Shown here: in pieces, positions 14,278 through 22,264 of the stretch
How the letters are laid out: the number at the start of each line of letters is the position of its first letter
Numbering within the stretch: the stretch's first letter is position 1
Assembly (NCBI GenBank): GCA_910587945.1
Contig: CAJUNI010000016.1
Coordinates: 1 to 35,882, forward strand
Length of the DNA: 35,882 nt
Direction: 5' to 3'
Origin: an uncultured Parvibacter sp.
GTDB taxonomy: Bacteria > Actinomycetota > Coriobacteriia > Coriobacteriales > Eggerthellaceae
Made by a program: the position numbers and the translations under genes
The notes under the pieces: model-generated
Told to the model about the DNA's origin: nothing
Seen by the model: only the letters and a program-made list of their open reading frames with translations
Database searches by the model: none

Positions 14278-16419
14278 CTAATTCGCTTCGGGGTGCGCCT
14301 CAGAGCCTTGCACGAGCGTCCCGCCGCAGCTGGAACCAAACCCGGCCGTACAGGCATAGCAGTGATTGGCGAATACAATGGGGCGCCGCAGGGAGCGAGT
14401 GGGGTCCTGGGCAAAGTCGAAAATTGTCAGCGGTTTCCCTTCAGAACTTAAGAGAGCGCGATCGATGGCTGAACGGGTAAGCGGACCCTCAGGCAAGGTG
14501 GCCGAAGAAGCACCCAACTTCATGGCGTGATTGAAATCGCAATCATAGATGCGACCATCCCAGCCGACGTTCATTTGGTGGCGGCACATGAGCTCGGCGC
14601 CCGTGGCGGGGTTGAAGGCATCGATGAGCGTTTCCATGTAGTTGTCGAACGAGCCGTCATCCAGAAGCTTGGCGCCATAGCGGCCAATGGGGTTATTGGC
14701 CACGGCAAACAGATTGTCGAACTGAATACCTAACGCCCCCAGGCGGCGACGATACATGGCTTCGAGGTCCTCTTGCAGCGGCGGTAGTACCGGTTCTTGG
14801 GGGTTGAAAACCACATCCAAGATATGGGTACCATCGACGCCGTAGCCGCGCCGATTCAGTTCTCGCAGTAACTCCAGGGTAACGTCGTAGGTATTGCGCC
14901 CTCGTTGGGCATCAGCTTCGGCTTCAAACACGTTCGGGAGGGAGACTACTAACTCGACGGCCAGTTCATCCATAACCTCCAGTAGCGGGGCATAGGCCGG
15001 ATCTTGGAGAATTACCAAATTAGAGCGCAGCATAACTCGGGGAACGCGCTTGGTGGCTTCGCGCAAGAACCACTCAATTTCAGGATGCATTTCCGGTGCG
15101 CCACCCGTGATATCAATGGTTTCCATGGCATAGGCGCTCGCTACCTGCAAAATGGCCTCAAGGGTCTCATGGCTCATGGCTTCGCGCCGCATGGGGCTCG
15201 ATTCCACATGGCAATGGGTGCAGGCCAAATTGCATCGAGCGGTGATATTCACTTGCAGCGTTTTGTAATGGGGGTCGGTCACGCGGTCCTCATCCGATGC
15301 CAACATCTCTTCGAAATAAAGAAGCGACTCAAGGGCGTGGTGAACATCGGCATTGGTGGCTTTGGGCAGGGCGCCTTCGGTTTCCAGAAGCGCTTCCCGA
15401 CGTCCTTGCTCTTCGGCCCGGCCCGCAGCTCCTAACGTGAAGCCGCCCAACAGGGAATCGCGAATGTGATCTTCAGGCCCAGACACGATACGATCGCGGT
15501 AGGAGAGGGCGGCCGCAGACGTGGGTGCCCACAGGGCATCAAACCATTGCAGGTAGGCAGTCTGGTCGTAGCGAAGAGGAATGGCTTGAACAAAGAGCCC
15601 ATCTAGTTCGCATTCGAACAGGCTGTCTTCCTGAGGGGTGGTGGCAATGCGGATGCAAAGGCCGTAGTCTTGGTCCTCAAAGTTGGGCAGACCCGCAGCG
15701 CCATTGTTGATAACGACTCCGCGCGCTAACCGCAACGCAGCGGGGGCGCAGGTATGGGTGGTGGTAAATACGTCCAGGTTTTGAGCGGCCATGAATTGGT
15801 CGACTTCGTCTTGGCGCAGGATGTCTTGGAGTGTTTCGCGGGAGTTGTCCCAGCCCCCTAAAAGCTTTTCGTCGCCGTGGGTGATGCCAATGCGCCGTCC
15901 AGCCACCGATGCTACGAGGGTAGCAGGCCGTCCTTCCAGGCAGGTTTTAAGGGAAGGAGTGCACTCAAGGGCAAAGGAAAGCATCTTGTGAATGCGATTC
16001 GAGCGCGCCACAGCGTCGTCAGCCGTGCAATCCGGATAGGCGCAACCGCATCCCACGCCAATGTCATCTTGGCGTCGGAGCTCGGCTTCCACATTGCCCA
16101 CGAGGGGCGTGTAGGAGCTGATTCGATTCTCGATATTGGCAAAGTTTTCTGCGGTTTTGTCGAACCAGTGAATGTCGCCGTTGAGCACCACCTCTACCCG
16201 AGGGTCTTCAGGCGCTGCTTTGTCGCGGGCAACCAGGGCTTCCAGGGCATCCAAGGCGAAGGGATTTCCGTAGAGGCCGCCGACCACGTAGAGCACATCG
16301 CAGTCAAGGGTGGCGTCTCCGGAAAAGGCATCCGATGGAATGCGGTAGTCGATGGGGCATGCCCGTCCCGCATCGGTGAAGATACGTCGCTTCTGACCAG
16401 GGGCTGCACAGGATGCCAT
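14278..16419 (-). CDS. Phosphoesterase-like domain fused to ArsS/DUF3641-type radical SAM protein
   Basis: 713 residues in two parts. Residues 41-270 resemble a calcineurin-like phosphoesterase: GGLYGN (47-52), LNGDIH (79-84), VGNVEAE (107-113), ITHGD (179-183), THTC (221-224), NNGAAG (238-243). The first metal motif has lost Asp and His (G48, Y50), while Asp82, Asn109, His181 and His222 remain. An insert GVGCGCAYPDC (121-131) adds three cysteines. Residues 385-713 form a radical SAM domain with C396-x3-C400-x2-C403 and TGGAPEMHPEIEW, and a Cys-rich end (C612, C627, C687, C690, C698; HCYACTAGFGSSCGG) as in the arsenosugar enzyme ArsS. All positions that can be selenocysteine are Cys here. No ArsM gene is nearby, so the arsenic role is uncertain. 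A start codon at 16419 follows AAGGAG. Confidence 0.85.
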   Translation of the reverse strand: MASCAAPGQKRRIFTDAGRACPIDYRIPSDAFSGDATLDCDVLYVVGGLYGNPFALDALEALVARDKAAPEDPRVEVVLNGDIHWFDKTAENFANIENRISSYTPLVGNVEAELRRQDDIGVGCGCAYPDCTADDAVARSNRIHKMLSFALECTPSLKTCLEGRPATLVASVAGRRIGITHGDEKLLGGWDNSRETLQDILRQDEVDQFMAAQNLDVFTTTHTCAPAALRLARGVVINNGAAGLPNFEDQDYGLCIRIATTPQEDSLFECELDGLFVQAIPLRYDQTAYLQWFDALWAPTSAAALSYRDRIVSGPEDHIRDSLLGGFTLGAAGRAEEQGRREALLETEGALPKATNADVHHALESLLYFEEMLASDEDRVTDPHYKTLQVNITARCNLACTHCHVESSPMRREAMSHETLEAILQVASAYAMETIDITGGAPEMHPEIEWFLREATKRVPRVMLRSNLVILQDPAYAPLLEVMDELAVELVVSLPNVFEAEADAQRGRNTYDVTLELLRELNRRGYGVDGTHILDVVFNPQEPVLPPLQEDLEAMYRRRLGALGIQFDNLFAVANNPIGRYGAKLLDDGSFDNYMETLIDAFNPATGAELMCRHQMNVGWDGRIYDCDFNHAMKLGASSATLPEGPLTRSAIDRALLSSEGKPLTIFDFAQDPTRSLRRPIVFANHCYACTAGFGSSCGGTLVQGSEAHPEAN

Positions 16420-16575
16420 GGGTACTCCTTATTGGGCTGAAACTACGAAGGTGTAGGGGCGGGGTCCTGTCGGCTTGTAAGGGAGAGCGGGCAGAACCCG
16501 AGAGCTGTGACCTTCGTCCAAATCTGTTGGGTCGGATAATAGCGAACTCTACTGATTAGTGGGAGGTGAAGTGAG

Positions 16576-16592
16576 GTGGACGATGTCTAATA
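16576..16592 (-). repeat. 17-bp repeat, copy 2, upstream of the radical SAM fusion
   Basis: GTGGACGATGTCTAATA on the + strand, identical to 14207-14223 and in the same orientation relative to the downstream gene, 157-173 nt before its start. An exact 17-mer shared by two neighbouring upstream regions is unlikely by chance in a window of this size. Confidence 0.6.
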
Positions 16593-16681
16593 GTGGATAA
16601 AAACCACGTTCGGTTCCGATTCTGTTTTGTGGGTGTATGCGAATATTGAGCTGCCCTCCTCTGGCATTATCCTTCTTCCGC

Positions 16682-16687
16682 TATAAT
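16682..16687 (+). promoter_or_regulatory. -10 element of the moeA-mog promoter
   Basis: A perfect TATAAT at 16682-16687. The -35 region (about 16659-16664, CTCTGG) is poor, so an activator may help. The transcript would start near 16694 with a leader of about 80 nt. Confidence 0.5.
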
Positions 16688-16773
16688 GCTCTCAGACAAA
16701 AGAGACTGCTCGGTGTGCAGATTGGTTGGTACTGATACTGTAGAGGAGCAGGTAAGACTCGAAAGGAATTGCC

Positions 16774-18045
16774 ATGGCTCTAGAAGATGTACCCTCAATG
16801 ATTTCGTTGGAAGAGGCGCGCGCTCTTGTGCTCGACGCGGTGGCACCTATGGCTATTGAAGATGTGCCGCTGCTTGATGCGGTGGGGCGGGTAGCTGCCA
16901 AGCCTTTGACCAGCGACATTGATGTAACCCCCTTTGCTCATTCAGCCATGGATGGCTATGCCCTGCGCGCTTCAGAGCTGGAAATGGCTTCTAATGAAAT
17001 GCCCGTTGCTCTCAAAGTGGTCGGCCTCATTGGGGCGGGCAGTGTGTTTGAAGGCACCATTGAAGAGGGTCAGTGCGTGCGCATCATGACGGGCGCCCCG
17101 CTGCCGGCTGATGCTGATGCGGTGGTGAAGTATGAAGTGGTCACAACGCTTTCCGGTGACGGTGGCGAAGGTTCCGTGGTGGCATTTATGGATCCGGTGA
17201 ATCCGGGGAATAACGTCCGCCCTGCTGGTGAGGAAGCTCAAGCGGGCGAAGTGGTCATTCAGCCGGGCGAGGTTATTGGTTGTGCGGGCGTGGGCTTTTT
17301 GGCCAGCTGCGGAGTTACTGAAGTGCCCACCTATAAGCATCCGCGCGTGGCCATTATTGCCACGGGCAGCGAACTGGTGGACGCCAATACGGTGCCCGGA
17401 CCAGGTCAAATTCGCAATTCGAATAGCTATGCCATGGCTGCTTGCGCTCAAGAAGCCGGGGCTATTCCTACGATGGAGCCTATCTGTGCTGACACCTATG
17501 AGGGGTTGCGCGATGCGGTAGCCAAGGCTGCCAAGGACTACGACTTTGTCATTACTACCGGCGGTGCTGCCAATGGCGACTTCGACTTCATCAAGCCTGT
17601 GGTGGATGAGTTGGGCACCTTGATGATGACAACGGTAAATATGCGACCGGGCAAGGCGCAAACCTTTGGTTTGGTAGAGGGTACGCCTGTCTTCGGACTG
17701 CCAGGCAACCCCGCTGCGGCTTACATTGGCTTTGAGATGCTCATTCGTCCTGCTCTTCGCAAGATGCAAGGCTATAGCACCTACGAGCATCCTTCCGTAA
17801 AGGCACGGCTTACCACAGATGTTAAGAAGAAGGATCCTCGTCGCATTTTCACGCGAGCAACCATTGTTCGCGGTGAAGATGGGGATCTGGAAGTAACTCC
17901 TGCTAAGAATCAGAGCTCGGGACTCTTTGGTGTTATCCAGCGGAGTAATGCGCTGGTGGTTATGGAAGAGGGTAAAGAATCAAAGCATGCAGGGGACGAA
18001 GTAACCTGCGTTTTGTTGGATATCCCTGAGGGTGTTGTGATCTAA
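16774..18045 (+). CDS. moeA: Molybdopterin molybdenumtransferase MoeA
   Basis: 423 residues, within the normal range of 390-430. MoeA inserts molybdate into adenylylated molybdopterin, the last step of molybdenum cofactor synthesis. Motifs are PFAHSAMDGYALRA (about 51-64), EGQCVRIMTGAPLPADADAVVKYE (about 95), NVRPAGEEA (about 147), IATGSELVDANTVPGPGQIRNSN in the MoCF domain, ITTGGAANGDFDF, and FGLPGNPAAAYIGFE. The C-terminal domain IV follows. GAAAGGA (16761-16767) lies 6 nt before the ATG. mog follows after 37 nt, so the pair is probably one transcript; cofactor genes moaA-E are not in view. Confidence 0.95.
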   Translation: MALEDVPSMISLEEARALVLDAVAPMAIEDVPLLDAVGRVAAKPLTSDIDVTPFAHSAMDGYALRASELEMASNEMPVALKVVGLIGAGSVFEGTIEEGQCVRIMTGAPLPADADAVVKYEVVTTLSGDGGEGSVVAFMDPVNPGNNVRPAGEEAQAGEVVIQPGEVIGCAGVGFLASCGVTEVPTYKHPRVAIIATGSELVDANTVPGPGQIRNSNSYAMAACAQEAGAIPTMEPICADTYEGLRDAVAKAAKDYDFVITTGGAANGDFDFIKPVVDELGTLMMTTVNMRPGKAQTFGLVEGTPVFGLPGNPAAAYIGFEMLIRPALRKMQGYSTYEHPSVKARLTTDVKKKDPRRIFTRATIVRGEDGDLEVTPAKNQSSGLFGVIQRSNALVVMEEGKESKHAGDEVTCVLLDIPEGVVI

Positions 18046-18082
18046 ATCTGCCCCTCATTACTAGTGCGAAAGAGGAACTCCC

Positions 18083-18568
18083 ATGAGCGAACAACCCATT
18101 ACCTTTGCAATTGTCACCTGCTCCGATACACGATCCATGGCCGAAGATGCTGCAGGAGCTGCGCTGGAGCAGCTTATTGCGGACAATGGCTGGACCTGTG
18201 TGTCTCATGTGGTGGTGAAAGACGAGCGCCAGCAAATTGCCGAAGCTATCATGAAAGCAGCTGATGATCCGCGCACTGATGTGGTTCTAACCTGCGGCGG
18301 AAGCGGGCTTTCCCTGCGCGATGTAACACCGGAGGCTACCCAAGATGTTTGCGATCGCAACGTGCCCGGCATCGCGGAGGCTATGCGCGCCCACAGCCTG
18401 GCTATTACTCCCTACGCTATGCTCTCCCGGGCGTTGTGTATGCAGCGCGGCCGTACCTTGGTGCTCAATTTACCTGGCTCTACCAAGGCAGCCAAGGAGA
18501 ACTGGGAAGGTGTGGTGCAGGCACTTCCTCACGCCGTCAAAATGATGGCGGGCGGCGGCCACGAATAG
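18083..18568 (+). CDS. mog: Molybdopterin adenylyltransferase, MogA/MoaB family
   Basis: 161 residues of the MoCF-binding fold. ITFAIVTCSDTRSMAEDAAG (about 6-25), VVLTCGGSGLSLRDVTPEAT (about 67-86, the TGGTG-like loop with catalytic Asp) and PGIAEAMR are visible, then SRALCMQRGRTLVLNLPGSTKAAKE. It adenylylates molybdopterin so that MoeA can add molybdenum. Distinguishing MogA from MoaB needs phylogeny; pairing with moeA supports a working cofactor enzyme. AGAGGAA precedes the ATG. Confidence 0.92.
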   Translation: MSEQPITFAIVTCSDTRSMAEDAAGAALEQLIADNGWTCVSHVVVKDERQQIAEAIMKAADDPRTDVVLTCGGSGLSLRDVTPEATQDVCDRNVPGIAEAMRAHSLAITPYAMLSRALCMQRGRTLVLNLPGSTKAAKENWEGVVQALPHAVKMMAGGGHE

Positions 18569-18588
18569 CTACCACCCCCAAACCAATA

Positions 18589-18702
18589 GCAACCGAAAAC
18601 GCACCCTGAGGCAGCTGTGATACAGGGTGCGGGGATGGTTGCGGTGCGCCGTTGAAGGGATTGCCTCATGGTGGTTCAGGCCCAACTCCTCAGCAACCAT
18701 CC
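18589..18702 (+). other. Structured region with alternative hairpins between mog and alr
   Basis: A compound hairpin forms from GCAACC/GGTTGC (18589-18594/18637-18642) enclosing CGCACCCTG/CAGGGTGCG (18600-18608/18623-18631). The same GGTTGC is also part of GGATGGTTGC (18633-18642), which pairs perfectly over 10 bp with GCAACCATCC (18693-18702). The two folds are mutually exclusive, as in riboswitches or attenuators. No T-run follows either stem, and I cannot assign a known class. Confidence 0.4.
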
Positions 18703-18757
18703 TAGGGATCCTCAGACCCGGCACGGGGTTGAAAAGTCCCGAGGGCAACGCCTGCGC

Positions 18758-18763
18758 TATACT
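18758..18763 (+). promoter_or_regulatory. -10 element upstream of alr
   Basis: TATACT followed by GATTTT, nearly identical to the element in front of ecfT (TATACTGATTTC). The start would be near 18770, with a leader of about 56 nt carrying GAAGGTG before the ATG. The -35 is not clear. Confidence 0.4.
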
Positions 18764-18825
18764 GATTTTCACACAAGAAACCGATGGTGAGGTGGCGTTG
18801 GCCACAAATCTGAAGGTGAAAATCC

Positions 18826-20277
18826 ATGACTAGCTCTTTAAATGGTTTTACGGGACGGCCGCGCAAGGATCCCGGATTTGTTTCTGCGGGCCAGGCAATG
18901 CGGCAATCGGAGACGGCTGCGCGTTTCGCCTCCTCAGACCCCAGTTATCAGCAGGCAGCTCAAGCCCGAGCACGGGAAGCGAATGCGCGTATATTCTCGG
19001 CTTCCTCTGGTGCCGATAGTGCCACCTATGGTCAAGGCTACCGAACGAGCGCTTCAGGGGCTGCCATCTTGAGCTATGGATCTACCACCGATGGTTCGTT
19101 CTCGTTTAACCCTGAAAAACTGGAGGCCATCCCGGAGGTGGAGCGCCGCTGGTCCTGGGTCGAAATTGATCTGAACGCCATTCGCTTTAATGCGTCTATG
19201 GTAAAGAGTCGCCTTTCGCCGGGTACGCGGCTTATGGCGGTCGTAAAAGCCGATGGTTATGGTCACGGTGCGGTGCAGTGCGCAAAGACAGCGTTAAACT
19301 CGGGCGCTGAATATTTGGGCGTGGCGACGGTGGACGAAGCCATTGAACTGCGCGAAGCGCGGGTGTTTGCCCCTATTCTGGTGCTGGCCGAACCCCCAAT
19401 GAGTGCCATTCCGCTGCTCTTGGGTTACAAGATTATGCCGGCTATCTATTCGCCGGAATTCGCTATTTCCTACGCAGAAGCAGCAGACGCCATTGGCTGT
19501 CGGGCACCGTTTCATCTGGCGGTTAATACGGGGATGAACCGTATTGGTGTGCGCTACGACGAAGTGGTGCCGTTCATGCAGCAGGTAGGGTTCCATCGGG
19601 CCTTGGAACTGGTGGGTACCTTTACTCACTATGCCACTGCTGACTGCGCCGAAACCCTCGATTTCCAGATTCAGACCCGCCACTTTATTGAGGCCGTTAA
19701 TGCGTTGCGTCAGGCGGGCTTTAATCCAGGTATTGTCCATGCGGCCAATTCAGCGGCAGCCATTCGCTATCCCGATGTGCAGTTTGACATGGTGCGTCTG
19801 GGCATTTCGCTCTATGGTTATTACCCCTGCCCCGAGGCCTTTACGCTCATTGAGTTGAAGCCGGCTATGCGTGTGAAGGCACGAATCACTGACACGCGCC
19901 TTGTGCCTATGAGTGAGGGCGTGAGCTACGGCCTTCACTATCGATCTCCGGGCAGTGTCAAAATTTGCACGCTGCCCATTGGTTATGGCGATGGATTGCG
20001 CCGCGGTCTCTCAAGCAAAATTGACTTTTTGTGCGGGGGTGCGCGGGTGCGCCAGGTGGGCAATATATGTATGGACCAGTGCATGTTTGAAGTGGATATG
20101 CGCAGTTTTGGTACGCGTCAGCGGATAGACCCGCAGATTGGCGATGTGGTTACCATCATTGGTGAAGAAGGCGATGCGGCGGTTACGGTAGAGGCCATGT
20201 GTGAGGTGCTTGGTACTATTCCGCATGAGGTGACCATTGGTCTCGGGAACTCGCGCATGCCGCGGCTCTATCGCTAG
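18826..20277 (+). CDS. alr: Alanine racemase with N-terminal extension
   Basis: Pyridoxal-phosphate enzyme that makes D-alanine for peptidoglycan. 483 residues, against 360-390 usually. The catalytic part starts near residue 107 (WSWVEIDLNAIRFN) and carries VVKADGYGHGA with the cofactor lysine K141. It continues with NTGMNRIG, THYATAD, ANSAAA, the partner-subunit catalytic tyrosine in GVSYG (Y368), and GNICMDQCM. The first 106 residues are Ser/Ala/Gly-rich with no recognisable domain or signal peptide. The start is set by GAAGGTG upstream and the absence of an internal alternative with a better site. It is followed 9 nt later by a uracil-DNA glycosylase. Confidence 0.94.
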   Translation: MTSSLNGFTGRPRKDPGFVSAGQAMRQSETAARFASSDPSYQQAAQARAREANARIFSASSGADSATYGQGYRTSASGAAILSYGSTTDGSFSFNPEKLEAIPEVERRWSWVEIDLNAIRFNASMVKSRLSPGTRLMAVVKADGYGHGAVQCAKTALNSGAEYLGVATVDEAIELREARVFAPILVLAEPPMSAIPLLLGYKIMPAIYSPEFAISYAEAADAIGCRAPFHLAVNTGMNRIGVRYDEVVPFMQQVGFHRALELVGTFTHYATADCAETLDFQIQTRHFIEAVNALRQAGFNPGIVHAANSAAAIRYPDVQFDMVRLGISLYGYYPCPEAFTLIELKPAMRVKARITDTRLVPMSEGVSYGLHYRSPGSVKICTLPIGYGDGLRRGLSSKIDFLCGGARVRQVGNICMDQCMFEVDMRSFGTRQRIDPQIGDVVTIIGEEGDAAVTVEAMCEVLGTIPHEVTIGLGNSRMPRLYR

Positions 20278-20286
20278 GGGATCGTG

Positions 20287-20862
20287 ATGACGAAGCCTTC
20301 CATTCCTCTTTCTGAGCTTCAGGCTGAAGTGCAAGCCTGTCATCGCTGCCCCTTGGCTGACGGACGCACGCAGACCGTGTTTGGGGTAGGAAACCCTGAT
20401 GCGCGGGTACTCATTGTGGGAGAGGCTCCGGGTAAAAACGAAGATCTTCAAGGCGAACCCTTTGTGGGTGCGGCGGGAAAGTATCTTGATCAGCTATTGG
20501 CCGTGGCCGGGCTCACGCGCGAGGACGTCTACATTGCCAACGTGCTCAAATGCCGCCCTCCGGGAAATCGCGATCCGCGACCGGAGGAGATCGAAGAGTG
20601 CACGCCCTATTTGCGTGAACAAACGCGCACGATCTCGCCTGAGGTGATTGTGACGCTTGGGAATTTCGCCACGAAGTTCATCCTGAAGACCGAAGTAGGT
20701 ATTACTCGTTTGCACGGCGTAGCTAAGCAGGCGGGTCGCTTTAAAGTGTTTCCGGTCTATCATCCGGCAGCAGCGCTCTATGACCCAAAGAAGCGAGAAG
20801 CCCTCGAAGAGGACTTCGCCCACTTGGGTGCACTGTTGGGTACGGTGCCTAGGGCTGAGTAA
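20287..20862 (+). CDS. Uracil-DNA glycosylase, family 4 (iron-sulfur)
   Basis: Removes uracil from DNA after cytosine deamination. 191 residues from ATG 20287; an adjacent GTG at 20284 is the alternative, but GGGG at 20277-20280 is better spaced for the ATG. Iron-sulfur cysteines occur as CHRC (18 and 21) and later KCRPPGNRDPRPEEIEEC. The catalytic region GEAPGKNEDLQGEPFVG and the C-terminal VYHPAAAL are the family 4 motifs. Close spacing behind alr suggests one transcript. Confidence 0.93.
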   Translation: MTKPSIPLSELQAEVQACHRCPLADGRTQTVFGVGNPDARVLIVGEAPGKNEDLQGEPFVGAAGKYLDQLLAVAGLTREDVYIANVLKCRPPGNRDPRPEEIEECTPYLREQTRTISPEVIVTLGNFATKFILKTEVGITRLHGVAKQAGRFKVFPVYHPAAALYDPKKREALEEDFAHLGALLGTVPRAE

Positions 20863-20919
20863 TCTAACAGCCCGTGCGACCCAGAGAGATATCCCGGTTG
20901 GGAGCCGATAGGTCTGCCC

Positions 20920-21843
20920 CTAAAGCCATTTCTTCCAGCGATAGAAGGCAAGTAAGCCGCCAGTGCTCACAATGGCGAAGATGATGATGCACATCCATAG
21001 CGGCTCCCAATCAAGGCCGGGTAGCACCGTCAGGTTCATGCCAAACCATCCGGTGATGAGGGTGAGCGGGGCAAACAACACTGTGACAATGGTAAAGACT
21101 TGCATGATGCGGTTTTGGCGCATATCAATGTGGGTCTGATGAAGCTCGTGGAGCTGGTTGCTGTATTCCTTGATGGTTTCGGCGCGGTCAATTAAGCGGT
21201 CGCTTAGGGTAACAACCCGCTGGAAACTTTGGGCATCGGCATGGCTCATGATTTGGTTTTCGTTGTCCACAAGGACCGTGGCCATGGCGGATGTCTGCTG
21301 ATAGTAACTACGCAGTCGTGCAGAACTGCGGCGATAATCCATAACCTTTTCAGTGGTGGTATCGATATCCGTTTCAATCATGGCCTCTTCAAGATCTTCC
21401 ATCTGATCTTCCAGCCGCCCCAGATAACCGAGGTCATTTACCAGCAGCGTGCGGAAGAAGGCATAGAGGGCATGGGCCGTGGTAAGCGAGCGTAGGGTGC
21501 CCCCTTGGGTGATGGCCGAGGTGACGGTATTAACCAGAGTGCCATCTTCGACAAACATCAGATGTTGGCGATCGATATAGAAGGAAAAGAGGCTCGGCTC
21601 TCCGGAAGGATCGTTTTTGTCGGGTACCGCAAACGAACCCATGGAGTAATGGGGATAGGTTTCAACGTAGGTACTTTCGGCGCTGGTGAGACTGCGCATA
21701 TTGTTGCGCGCCTCCTCATCCATCACATCGCTGGCTTCAAATTCTTCAGGCGTTAGGATAATGAGAACAGGGGCGCCGTCATCGGTACCGGTATTGGCGT
21801 CCACTTCTACAATCTTGTCTCTAAGTTCTAATTGCGTACTCAT
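20920..21843 (-). CDS. corA: CorA-family divalent metal transporter
   Basis: 307 residues. A large soluble, helical N-terminal part is followed by two membrane segments close to the C-terminus. The first ends in the signature GMN (FGMNLTVLPG), the selectivity filter of the pentameric magnesium/cobalt channel family. The C-terminus is basic (RWKKWL), as expected for the gating ring. AAGGGA lies before the start. It is convergent with the uracil-DNA glycosylase gene and I see no terminator between them. Whether it carries magnesium or other metals is not visible. Confidence 0.92.
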   Translation of the reverse strand: MSTQLELRDKIVEVDANTGTDDGAPVLIILTPEEFEASDVMDEEARNNMRSLTSAESTYVETYPHYSMGSFAVPDKNDPSGEPSLFSFYIDRQHLMFVEDGTLVNTVTSAITQGGTLRSLTTAHALYAFFRTLLVNDLGYLGRLEDQMEDLEEAMIETDIDTTTEKVMDYRRSSARLRSYYQQTSAMATVLVDNENQIMSHADAQSFQRVVTLSDRLIDRAETIKEYSNQLHELHQTHIDMRQNRIMQVFTIVTVLFAPLTLITGWFGMNLTVLPGLDWEPLWMCIIIFAIVSTGGLLAFYRWKKWL

Positions 21844-22264
21844 AGTTGAATCCCTTGGGCCGATATTGGTTTAAAAACTCCTCGAGCAGGGGCAGCCCGC
21901 TGTTCAGGAGGCTTGGAGCCACCGCCCTCAAGCGCTCTGGCTTCGCTTGGTTCTACGTCCTACTCGCTATCGGTAACATTCCCTTCTCAATTGATCGGCG
22001 TCAATCTCGATGAGGTTACTCATCAATTAGGGTAGCGCCAATAATTACGGGTGACAGAAACAGGAAAGTATCTGTTGACTGTATGGAAACATAGTTGCGC
22101 TAAGGTGACTCGTAACGACCTGCGTATACTGGGGATTTCTCACTACCGCTCGGGTGCAAACGTGGTAGGTTACCCAGAGCGTTCTTTTGAGTCCAAAGAG
22201 CTCACCAAGGCCCAGGATTCAATGGAGTTTTATAAGTAGTGCAAGTTGAGGAGTTGAGGTTTCG
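21844..22264. other. Divergent intergenic region, corA / nfnA
   Basis: 421 nt. On the corA side a hairpin with AGCCA/TGGCT (21917-21921/21938-21942) and inner GC pairs lies in the likely leader, but the M-box magnesium riboswitch pattern is not recognisable. On the nfnA side TTGACT (22075-22080) and TATACT (22125-22130) are promoter-like elements not correctly spaced to each other. TATACT, with a start near 22137, is the better candidate for nfnA. Confidence 0.35.

Larger units (their letters stand above)
16420..16773. other. Divergent intergenic region, radical SAM fusion / moeA
   Basis: 354 nt without a gene. It holds the second 17-bp repeat (16576-16592), the moeA -10 (16682-16687) and, on the - strand, a possible TATTAT -10 at about 16535-16540 that would serve the fusion gene. 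CTGATTAGTGG (about 16552-16562) resembles TCTAATAGTGG beside the repeat, perhaps a second weaker copy of the site. I see no riboswitch that I can name. Confidence 0.4.

Noticed and set aside
14278..14400. Selenocysteine in the radical SAM protein
   Set aside because: Some ArsS relatives are selenoproteins. Here the frame has no internal TGA and the corresponding Cys-rich end is encoded with ordinary Cys codons up to the TAA stop.
21844..22020. M-box magnesium riboswitch in the corA leader
   Set aside because: A hairpin exists and the gene would fit, but the conserved M-box segments cannot be recognised on the - strand.
22051..22239. Possible 62-residue protein upstream of nfnA
   Set aside because: It overlaps the promoter candidate TATACT and has no ribosome-binding site or family resemblance.
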